This document shows, one piece after another, positions 1 to 5,239 of a stretch of DNA of 7,087 nucleotides. Numbering within the stretch: the first letter of the stretch is position 1; each line of letters begins with the position of its first letter. The notes beneath the pieces are model-generated. The model ran no database searches and was not told the origin of the DNA. It saw only the letters and a list, made by a program, of their open reading frames with translations. Source of the DNA: an uncultured Moraxellaceae bacterium. Lineage in GTDB: Bacteria > Pseudomonadota > Gammaproteobacteria > Pseudomonadales > Moraxellaceae. Both the position numbers and the translations under genes were made by a program. Location: NCBI GenBank assembly GCA_937952925.1, contig CALFYA010000394.1, positions 1 through 7,087 on the forward strand, in the 5' to 3' direction.

Positions 1-810
1 CCATGTGGTATTTTGCCCAAACAAATCGACTTCAAGCTGACACAAACGGCGGTCTTTGATCGGATCAAAGGCAATCGACGCAATAATGCCCACACCAATC
101 CCCAATTCGACATAAGTCTTGATCACATCAGCATCGAGAGCAGACAACACAATATCAGGTTGTAGTCCGGCCTTTTTAAAGGTCTCATCAATCTTGGAGC
201 GTCCCGTAAACCCGCCGTGATAGGTAATGATCGGCCATTTGGCAAGTTCATCAAGGGTGATACTGGTCTGCCGTGCCAACGGATGATCTTGCGGCACAAT
301 CACACTGTGTTGCCATTGATAGTAGGGGATACTGCACAGCTCCTCTTCAGTGGTCAGCGACTCAGTGGCAATCCCAATATCCGCCTCGCCTTTGAGCAGC
401 ATCTCGACAATTTCGGTGGGGCTGGCTTGTTGCAAAATCAAATGCACTTTGGGGAAGTCTTGTTTGAAGCGTGCCACAATCTGTGGCAACACATAACGCG
501 CTTGAGTATGCGTAGTGGCGATGGTGAGCTCACCTTCATCCACCTGATTAAAATCCGCCGCCAGCTGCCGTAGGTTTTGTGCATCAAGCAGCATCCGCTC
601 CACAATTGCAGCCAGTGCGCCGCCCGCATCTGTTAACCCCAGCAGCCGTTTACCTTTACGGATAAACAACTGCACACCAAGTTCATCTTCGAGGTCACGA
701 ATATGTTTACTCACCCCTGATTGAGAGGTGTGTAAGGCTTCTGAGGCAAGGGTTAAGTTAAAATCTTGGCGGATCGTTTCACGAATGATCCGAAGTTGCT
801 GGAAGTTCAT
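1..810 (-). CDS. cysB: CysB, LysR-type regulator of sulfur assimilation and cysteine synthesis (C-terminus beyond window)
   Basis: The reverse strand is open from an ATG at 810-808 to the left edge, giving 270 codons. Known CysB proteins have about 324 residues, so roughly 50 C-terminal residues lie outside. An N-terminal winged helix-turn-helix (about residues 2-60, with TSQSGVSK around 28-35) is followed by the effector domain. The CysB signature ATTHTQARY is at 98-106, and DADVIKTYV with LGIGVGIIAS lies near the cut end. Residues T100, T102, Q103, T149 and T202, which bind sulfate/effector in characterised CysB, are all present at the same numbers. This makes CysB (or its close paralogue Cbl) far more likely than another LysR protein. 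In known bacteria CysB activates sulfate uptake and reduction genes in response to N-acetylserine and represses its own gene. The start has only a weak Shine-Dalgarno match. The gene is divergent from the peptide gene, with 462 bases between them. The usual Pro in the recognition-helix SQP motif is Ser here. Confidence 0.93.
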   Translation of the reverse strand, partial: MNFQQLRIIRETIRQDFNLTLASEALHTSQSGVSKHIRDLEDELGVQLFIRKGKRLLGLTDAGGALAAIVERMLLDAQNLRQLAADFNQVDEGELTIATTHTQARYVLPQIVARFKQDFPKVHLILQQASPTEIVEMLLKGEADIGIATESLTTEEELCSIPYYQWQHSVIVPQDHPLARQTSITLDELAKWPIITYHGGFTGRSKIDETFKKAGLQPDIVLSALDADVIKTYVELGIGVGIIASIAFDPIKDRRLCQLEVDLFGQNTTW

Positions 811-869
811 GAGGATCAACTCTGCAAAAATTCTGCTTAAGCCTAACGTAAAACGATTTATGAAATAAA

Positions 870-895
870 ATGCTAAATTTAGATTTGTTTAGCAT
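870..895. promoter_or_regulatory. Inverted repeat upstream of cysB, possible operator
   Basis: ATGCTAAA at 870-877 and TTTAGCAT at 888-895 are perfect 8-base inverted arms with a 10-base spacer. On the cysB strand a TATACT hexamer (906 down to 901) lies just upstream and could serve as a -10 box, though I find no good -35 partner. The repeat would then overlap the cysB transcription start. Known CysB proteins repress their own promoter, so an autoregulatory site is plausible. That assignment is inference, and AT-rich palindromes also arise by chance. Confidence 0.35.
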
Positions 896-955
896 AAAAA
901 AGTATATAAGAATTATTGAGCAGTAATTGGGCTAAAAAAAGATTAAAGGTCAGCT

Positions 956-991
956 GGGTAGTCTCAATGGCGGGGTGGCTAGACTAAACCC
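956..991. repeat. Inverted repeat, interrupted 9-base arms
   Basis: GGGTAGTCT (956-964) pairs with AGACTA (981-986) and CCC (989-991), leaving AA at 987-988 as a bulge and a 16-base G-rich loop. It lies upstream of the predicted start of the peptide transcript, so it is more likely a protein-binding site or part of an unrecognised transcript than part of the peptide leader. No function can be assigned. Confidence 0.35.
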
Positions 992-997
992 GCTTGA

Positions 998-1018
998 CAA
1001 GATTTAGATCAAATCTTG
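998..1018. repeat. Perfect inverted repeat CAAGATTT-AGATC-AAATCTTG
   Basis: Perfect 8-base arms (998-1005 and 1011-1018) flank a 5-base centre. No T-run follows on either strand, so this does not look like an intrinsic terminator. Its two-fold symmetry and its place about 50 bases upstream of the candidate -35 box (1068-1073) would suit a dimeric regulator, and CysB from the adjacent gene is one candidate. A TTGACA hexamer (994-999) overlaps the left arm but has no -10 partner. Confidence 0.45.
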
Positions 1019-1067
1019 CGCGTTATGGGTGAGGCAAATGACACAAAGGTTCAAACCATAGAGCGAA

Positions 1068-1096
1068 TTGACAAGCAGAAGTAATAAAACTACATT
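1068..1096 (+). promoter_or_regulatory. Sigma70-type promoter for the peptide gene
   Basis: A perfect -35 hexamer TTGACA (1068-1073) is followed by a 17-base spacer and TACATT (1091-1096, 4 of 6 matches to TATAAT). Transcription would start near 1103, leaving a leader of about 170 nt before the ATG at 1273. It is the best-matching promoter I can find on the plus strand of this intergenic region. Assignment is by motif only. Confidence 0.6.
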
Positions 1097-1167
1097 GTGC
1101 TTGAAGCAGATGTTTTGTATGCAAAGTATCCTGCGTCCTTGTTAAGCGAATCGTCGGGGTGGCGTGT

Positions 1168-1200
1168 ACTTAATAAGCTTTTATCAAGTCTGTTGACTTG
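1168..1200 (+). promoter_or_regulatory. Two overlapping, mutually exclusive hairpins in the peptide leader
   Basis: Hairpin A pairs ACTTAATAA (1168-1176) with TTATCAAGT (1181-1189) around a GCTT loop, with one A-C mismatch. Hairpin B pairs CAAGTC (1185-1190) perfectly with GACTTG (1195-1200) around a TGTT loop. Both use bases 1185-1189, so only one can form at a time. Such an arrangement is typical of leader RNAs that switch between states, but no ligand, ribosome signal or terminator is visible, so the role is inference. Confidence 0.4.
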
Positions 1201-1216
1201 CGGTAGGGACACCAAC

Positions 1217-1237
1217 ATGGTGCTGCGCGAGGCGTAG
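1217..1237 (+). CDS. Possible 6-codon leader peptide (MVLREA)
   Basis: ATG at 1217 is preceded by AGGG (1205-1208) at 8 bases, a better ribosome-site spacing than many real starts. The frame runs six codons to TAG at 1235. The bases 1221-1239 also form a strong hairpin (TGCTGCGC / GCGTAGCA with a GAG loop and one G-U pair), so translation of this frame would open that stem. It lies 35 bases before the peptide start. An ORF this short can easily arise by chance, so this is a candidate only. Confidence 0.25.
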   Translation: MVLREA

Positions 1238-1256
1238 CAAAAGCAACAATCGCATG

Positions 1257-1270
1257 TTCAGGGTCCTGAA
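1257..1270 (+). promoter_or_regulatory. Ribosome-binding site of the peptide gene inside a palindrome
   Basis: AGGG (1260-1263), 9 bases before the ATG at 1273, is the only Shine-Dalgarno-like sequence for the peptide gene. It lies in TTCAGG-GT-CCTGAA (1257-1270). A competing pairing joins TGTTCA (1255-1260) with TGAACA (1274-1279), which covers the start codon. Either fold would hinder initiation, suggesting translational control. The stems are short, so the strength of the effect is uncertain. Confidence 0.45.
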
Positions 1271-1272
1271 AA

Positions 1273-1548
1273 ATGAACACTTCGATCAAAGAATTGAGCG
1301 CCGACGAAATCGACGCAGTCTCCGGTGGTTTCTTCTTCGGCTGTTTCTCATGGAATACGTGTGCACCACAGCCAAAGTATGACGAGTGCCAACCTAAACA
1401 AGATTATAGCTGCCAGCCTAAGCAAAATGATTGTGGTGGTAGCCGTAGCCATCATCGCAATCGTTGTGAGCCTAAGCCACGTTGTGAGCCAAAACCAAGC
1501 TGTGGCGGCGACAACGGCAACGGTGGTGGTTCCTCAGAAGAGATGTAA
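1273..1548 (+). CDS. Cys-rich double-glycine-leader peptide, putative class II microcin-like bacteriocin precursor
   Basis: The gene encodes 91 residues. Residues 1-19 are a classic double-glycine leader: IKELSADEIDAVSGG (5-19) aligns well with the microcin V leader (L, E, D, V, S, G, G positions). Cleavage after G19 would release 72 residues starting FFFGC. The mature part has eight Cys (24, 30, 39, 47, 54, 65, 71, 77), an even number that would allow four disulfides in the periplasm or outside. C-x-P-K units recur at 39, 47, 65 and 71, and a related APQPK follows C30. An SHHRNR segment divides the Cys region, and the tail (78-91) is Gly/Ser/Asn-rich ending SSEEM. Lys plus Arg equal Asp plus Glu, so net charge is near zero. 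Its own promoter-like site, its terminator and the downstream C39-peptidase exporter all support a secreted peptide. Bacteriocin activity is inference. A metal-binding or signalling peptide is also possible. I do not recognise the mature sequence. Confidence 0.85.
   Translation: MNTSIKELSADEIDAVSGGFFFGCFSWNTCAPQPKYDECQPKQDYSCQPKQNDCGGSRSHHRNRCEPKPRCEPKPSCGGDNGNGGGSSEEM
1387..1434 (+). repeat. Tandem 24-base repeat inside the peptide gene
   Basis: Units 1387-1410 and 1411-1434 encode CQPKQDYS and CQPKQNDC. They are similar at DNA level, with differences partly at third codon positions (CAA/CAG, AAA/AAG). This suggests an in-frame duplication that has since diverged under protein-level constraint. 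Confidence 0.65.
1462..1497 (+). repeat. Tandem 18-base repeat inside the peptide gene
   Basis: Units 1462-1479 and 1480-1497 both encode RCEPKP and differ at 2 of 18 bases, both at synonymous third positions. They look like a recent in-frame duplication of the C-x-P-K motif, distinct in period from the 24-base repeat earlier in the gene. Confidence 0.75.
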
Positions 1549-1591
1549 TCTGAGGTTTGGCTGTGTTGTTCATGCAGCCACTCGGCGAATT

Positions 1592-1622
1592 TTGACCTGC
1601 TGATTGCAGGTCAATTTGTTTT
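1592..1622 (+). terminator. Rho-independent terminator after the peptide gene
   Basis: TTGACCTGC (1592-1600) and GCAGGTCAA (1606-1614) form a perfect 9-base stem with a TGATT loop. TTTGTTTT (1615-1622) follows on the plus strand. It starts 43 bases after the peptide stop codon and before the exporter genes. It should end most peptide transcripts, leaving the exporter to readthrough or to a separate promoter. Confidence 0.8.
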
Positions 1623-1700
1623 GATCACGACAGATATCCCATCAACCACTGATGTTACAGTGCAGTCTTCGGAAGGTCGGCCTAAAAAAACGATGGTGCT
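1623..1700 (+). other. Spacer between the terminator and cvaA
   Basis: I see no convincing promoter hexamers here. A small perfect inverted repeat, CACTG-ATGTTA-CAGTG, is at 1647-1662. GGAAGG at 1671-1676 looks like a ribosome site but has no ATG, GTG or TTG at proper distance in the cvaA frame. How the exporter is expressed is therefore not clear from sequence. Confidence 0.5.
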
Positions 1701-2999
1701 ATGCAAAACTCTGAGCAACCAACACCACCACAGCAAAACTTGTTTCGCCAGCAAGCCTTAGCGTCGCAAAAGCACAACGAGCATGGGCGTGTGGTGTTGA
1801 TTCGCCCGCCTTCTTTTCGGGTGTGGACGGCACTGGCGGTGGTGGCAGGTCTGCTGGTCGTGGCGTTGTTTTATTTTGGCACGTATACCAAACGGACGCC
1901 GGTCATGGGGCAATTGATGCCCGTGCAAGGCTTGGTGCGTGTATATCCCATGCAAAATGGGGTGGTGACTCGCCGCTATGTACAAGAAGGCCAAGTCGTC
2001 AAACAAGGCGATGTACTGTATGGGATTTCAAGTGAGCGTACCGCAGGCGACGGTGGCAATATCCAAGCACAGATTAGTCAACGGGTGCGTGATCGCCAAG
2101 GCTTGCTAGCGTCAGAAATTCAAAAAACCCAGCAAGCGCATCAAGATGAACGGCGACTACAACAAACCAAAGTCGATGGTTTACAGCAAGATTTGTTGCA
2201 GCTACAAAGTTTGATTGTCGAGCAGCGCCAGCGGGTGGCATTGTCGAATCAGGCAGTGACCCGTTATCAACAACTCGGTCAACAAGGCTTTGTATCACAA
2301 GAGCAACTCCAACAACAGCAAGCGGATTTATTCGATCAACGTAGTCGGCTACAAACCCTTGAGCGAGATGTGGCGCAAACCCAGTCGGCACTGGTGCAAG
2401 CGCGGACTGAGTTGGCCAATTTGCCCAATCGGCAACAGGCATCACTTGGCTCACTCAAGCGTGGCGTCACTGAGTTATCGCAAGAGCTGACCGAAAGTGA
2501 AGCACGCCGTGAGTTATTGATTCGCGCCCCCGAAGATGGCACGGTGGCGGCTGTCTTGATTGACGCCGGTCAAGTGGCCGATCCCAATCGACCTTTGCTC
2601 AGTATTGTGCCGATCAATAGCCAGCTGCAAGCACAGTTGTATGTGCCGAGCCGAGCAGCAGGGTTTATCCAAGTGGGGCAAGCGGTACGGATGCGTTATC
2701 AAGCCTATCCCTATCAAAAATTTGGCTTGGGGCGGGGTGAAGTCACCGCCGTTTCACGCACTGCCCTAATGCCCAACGAATTGATTGCCAATGGAGTCTC
2801 GCTCAGTCCAGAGGTGCTCGCCGCTGCTGAGCCTGTGTATCGTGTGGAAGTCAGATTACAACAACAATATGTGGTGGCTTATGGCAAACAGCAATCCCTG
2901 CAAGCAGGCATGCTGCTCGATGCGGATATTTTACAAGACACCCGCCGGTTGTACGAATGGGTACTCGAACCGCTGTATACCGTATCCGGTCATTTCTAA
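1701..2999 (+). CDS. cvaA: CvaA/HlyD-family membrane fusion protein of the peptide exporter
   Basis: This 432-residue protein has the layout of type I secretion adaptors. A short cytoplasmic N-terminus (1-40) precedes one membrane segment (about 41-60, rich in A, V, L). The first half of a lipoyl-like domain follows (about 82-110, NGVVTRRYVQEGQVVKQGD), then a long Gln-rich coiled coil (about 117-266). The second lipoyl half begins LLIRAPEDGTVAAV (272 on), a beta-barrel region lies around 310-365, and the protein ends in RRLYEWVLEPLY, as I recall for ColV adaptors. Such proteins sit in the inner membrane, span the periplasm and join the ABC transporter to TolC. The length is close to CvaA (about 410-430). 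An in-frame stop at 1683-1685 and no other start codon between force the ATG at 1701. That start has no good Shine-Dalgarno sequence: GGAAGG at 1671-1676 is 24 bases away. The next gene starts 15 bases after the stop, so the two are co-transcribed. Confidence 0.9.
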   Translation: MQNSEQPTPPQQNLFRQQALASQKHNEHGRVVLIRPPSFRVWTALAVVAGLLVVALFYFGTYTKRTPVMGQLMPVQGLVRVYPMQNGVVTRRYVQEGQVVKQGDVLYGISSERTAGDGGNIQAQISQRVRDRQGLLASEIQKTQQAHQDERRLQQTKVDGLQQDLLQLQSLIVEQRQRVALSNQAVTRYQQLGQQGFVSQEQLQQQQADLFDQRSRLQTLERDVAQTQSALVQARTELANLPNRQQASLGSLKRGVTELSQELTESEARRELLIRAPEDGTVAAVLIDAGQVADPNRPLLSIVPINSQLQAQLYVPSRAAGFIQVGQAVRMRYQAYPYQKFGLGRGEVTAVSRTALMPNELIANGVSLSPEVLAAAEPVYRVEVRLQQQYVVAYGKQQSLQAGMLLDADILQDTRRLYEWVLEPLYTVSGHF

Positions 3000-3014
3000 A
3001 GGTTGCTTGCAGAC

Positions 3015-5198
3015 ATGACAGTATCATTGATTGATCAATTGAGCTTTGGCAACCGCAGCAAACTTCCCATTTGGCTACAGACTGAAGCAGTCGAGTGTGG
3101 CTTGGCCTGTGTGGGCATGGTGGCGCACTACTATGGCTATCGCAGTGATTTGCCGACCTTGCGTCGTCGTTTCCCCATTTCGATGCAAGGGGCGCGGCTG
3201 TCCCATTTGATCCATGTGGCGCATCAGCTCAAACTGGCGACTCGCCCCGTCAAGCTCGAATTGGCCGATGTGGCAAATCTCAAGCTGCCATGCATTTTAC
3301 ACTGGGATTTCAATCACTTTGTCGTGCTCAAAGCGATCAAAGGACAGCGTTATATCGTCCATGATCCAGCTTTTGGTGAGCGTCATCTGAGTACTGAAGA
3401 AATCGGGCGTGGTTTTACCGGCGTGGCACTTGAGCTATGGCCTGCGCCAGAGTTTGAAACGGATCGACAAATTCAACACATCAGCTTGCGCCAGTTGATG
3501 GGGCATGTGACGGGTCTCAAAACCGCCATGCTGCAAATCATCTTGCTGGCCTTGGTGCTCGAAGTGTTTGCGTTGACCAGTCCGTTGTTCATGCAATGGG
3601 TGCTCGATAATGTGATTCCGGCGCATGATGTGGATTTGTTGACGCTGCTGGCGATTGGCTTTGGTCTGCTAATGCTGCTGCAAGTCACGGTGTCCACCTT
3701 GCGGAGTTGGTTTATTTTGTATATGGGCACCACGCTGAGTGTACAGTGGCGTGCCAATGTGTTTAGCCATTTGATCCATTTGCCGGTCGAGTATTTTCAA
3801 AAGCGTCACTTGGGCGATATTGTCTCGCGCTTTGGCTCAATTGATCAGATCCAACACACCCTAACCGCTACATTTTTAGAAGCAATCCTTGATGGCATCA
3901 TGACCATCTTGGTGTTGTTTATGATGTATTTGTATGCACCGTCACTGGCATGGGTGTCGGTGATTGCCATGCTGCTGTATGGGCTGATTCGTTGGGTGTG
4001 GTATCGACCATTGCGGCTGGCAACCGAAGAATCCATCATCCATGCGGCCAAACAAAGCAGTCATTTTTTGGAAAGTATGCGAGGTGCACGCGCCATCAAG
4101 TTGTTTGGTCGACAAGAGGAGCGCCGTGCGGCGTGGCTGGCCTTGATGGTTGATCAAATCAATGCCGATCTGCGTACCCAAACCTTGAGCATTTGGTATC
4201 GGGTGGTCAATAACATCTTATTTGGTGTGGAAAATATTGTGATCATCTGGCTCGGTGCACGGATGGTGATCGAAGGTGATTTTACCGCAGGCGTGTTGAT
4301 GGCCTTTTTATCCTACAAAGGCATGTTTGGCTCGCGGGTTGGCGGTTTAATTGATAAATATTTTGAACTCAAGATGCTGCGCATTCAGTCTGAGCGACTG
4401 TCGGATATTGTGCTGACCAAGCCAGAGCAGCTGCATCAAGCGACGGTATTTGATCCCGATGTGCAGATTCAGCCCAGTATCACCGTGCGCAATCTGCGCT
4501 TTCGTTATGGTGAGCAAGAGCCGTGGGTGCTTGATGGTCTGAGCTTTCATATTCCAGCAGGGCAGTCGGTGGCGTTTGTCGGGCCATCGGGCTGTGGCAA
4601 ATCGACATTGATCAATATTTTGCTCGGTGTGCTCGAGCCGACTGAAGGCGAGATTGAGGTGGGCGGTATTCCCCTTGCGGCCTTGGGGCTTGAGCGGCTG
4701 CGGCAAATGGTCGGGACAGTCATGCAAGATGATGTGTTGTTTGCAGGATCATTGATGGACAACATCAGCTTTTTTGATCCCAAAGCAGAGCAAGCACGGG
4801 TCGAGCAGGTGGCGAAATTGGCTGCGATTGCTGATGACATTCAGCGGATGCCGATGCGGATGCATACCTTGGTCGGCGATATGGGCACGGTGTTGTCGGG
4901 TGGGCAAAAACAACGGATTTTGTTGGCACGCGCATTGTACAAACAGCCCACGATTTTATTTTTGGATGAAGCGACCAGCCATTTGGATGTGGAGCGGGAG
5001 CATCAGGTCAATGCGGCGATCAATAGCCTCAATATCACACGGATTATTGTGGCGCATCGCCCCGAAACCATTGCAACCGCGCAGCGCGTGATTGTGCTCG
5101 GTGCGGGTAAAGTCCAGCAAGATAGCCGCCTGACCCGTAATCCATTGACCGGTGCAATGACCGCGACGCCGTATCAAGATGAGCCGACGTCGCGCTGA
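3015..5198 (+). CDS. cvaB: CvaB-type peptidase-containing ABC transporter (C39 peptidase + ABC exporter)
   Basis: This 727-residue inner-membrane protein should remove the double-glycine leader in the cytoplasm and pump the mature peptide out. The C39 peptidase is residues 1 to about 140: QTEAVECGLAC (22-32) with catalytic C28, H101 in NHFVVL and D117 in VHDP. The 73- and 16-residue spacings equal those of the CvaB triad (C32, H105, D121, from memory). A membrane domain with several hydrophobic segments spans about 160-440. The nucleotide-binding domain has Walker A GPSGCGKST (523-531), Q-loop MQDD, signature LSGGQ (627-631), Walker B ILFLDE (647-652) and switch H681. All catalytic residues are present, so both activities should be intact. 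I chose ATG 3015 over an in-frame TTG at 3003 because AAAGG (2998-3002) touches the TTG but is 12 bases from the ATG, and the peptidase then has the usual length. The start lies 15 bases after the cvaA stop. PabC follows after 41 bases without an evident terminator. Confidence 0.94.
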   Translation: MTVSLIDQLSFGNRSKLPIWLQTEAVECGLACVGMVAHYYGYRSDLPTLRRRFPISMQGARLSHLIHVAHQLKLATRPVKLELADVANLKLPCILHWDFNHFVVLKAIKGQRYIVHDPAFGERHLSTEEIGRGFTGVALELWPAPEFETDRQIQHISLRQLMGHVTGLKTAMLQIILLALVLEVFALTSPLFMQWVLDNVIPAHDVDLLTLLAIGFGLLMLLQVTVSTLRSWFILYMGTTLSVQWRANVFSHLIHLPVEYFQKRHLGDIVSRFGSIDQIQHTLTATFLEAILDGIMTILVLFMMYLYAPSLAWVSVIAMLLYGLIRWVWYRPLRLATEESIIHAAKQSSHFLESMRGARAIKLFGRQEERRAAWLALMVDQINADLRTQTLSIWYRVVNNILFGVENIVIIWLGARMVIEGDFTAGVLMAFLSYKGMFGSRVGGLIDKYFELKMLRIQSERLSDIVLTKPEQLHQATVFDPDVQIQPSITVRNLRFRYGEQEPWVLDGLSFHIPAGQSVAFVGPSGCGKSTLINILLGVLEPTEGEIEVGGIPLAALGLERLRQMVGTVMQDDVLFAGSLMDNISFFDPKAEQARVEQVAKLAAIADDIQRMPMRMHTLVGDMGTVLSGGQKQRILLARALYKQPTILFLDEATSHLDVEREHQVNAAINSLNITRIIVAHRPETIATAQRVIVLGAGKVQQDSRLTRNPLTGAMTATPYQDEPTSR

Positions 5199-5239
5199 TG
5201 TGGCATCATCTTTGCTGAGATTTGTAGTGGAGCGTGCCG

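Larger units (their letters stand above)
811..1272. other. Divergent intergenic region between cysB and the peptide gene
   Basis: This 462-base stretch has no credible protein-coding gene beyond a possible 6-codon leader. The cysB-proximal part (about 840-945) is visibly AT-rich and carries an 8-base inverted repeat. The middle holds two further inverted repeats (956-991 and 998-1018). The right part holds a promoter-like sequence and a leader of about 170 nt with several potential hairpins before the peptide start. These elements are listed separately. The region is long for a simple divergent promoter, which suggests regulation or a leader RNA with a function. Confidence 0.8.

Noticed and set aside
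217..573. 118-codon plus-strand ORF inside the cysB region
   Set aside because: It is antisense to a reading frame with full CysB motifs and effector residues; it resembles no family I know.
994..1022. TTGACA at 994-999 as a -35 box
   Set aside because: Nothing resembling a -10 box at 16-19 bases; the TTGACA at 1068 has a proper partner.
1025..1084. 19-codon ORF (ATG 1025 to TAA 1084)
   Set aside because: No ribosome site, and it overlaps the candidate -35 region; length is within chance.
971..1163. 9-base direct repeat CGGGGTGGC at 971-979 and 1155-1163
   Set aside because: One 9-mer repeat in about 460 bases is expected by chance at fair frequency.
1652..1714. 20-codon ORF overlapping the cvaA start
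   Set aside because: No ribosome site before it and no recognisable sequence; translational coupling to cvaA cannot be supported.
2074..2454. 126-codon minus-strand ORF inside cvaA
   Set aside because: Shadow of the coiled-coil coding sequence, with no family features.
3003..3014. TTG at 3003 as the start of the cvaB-like gene
   Set aside because: The purine-rich AAAGG directly abuts it, leaving no spacing; ATG 3015 fits better.
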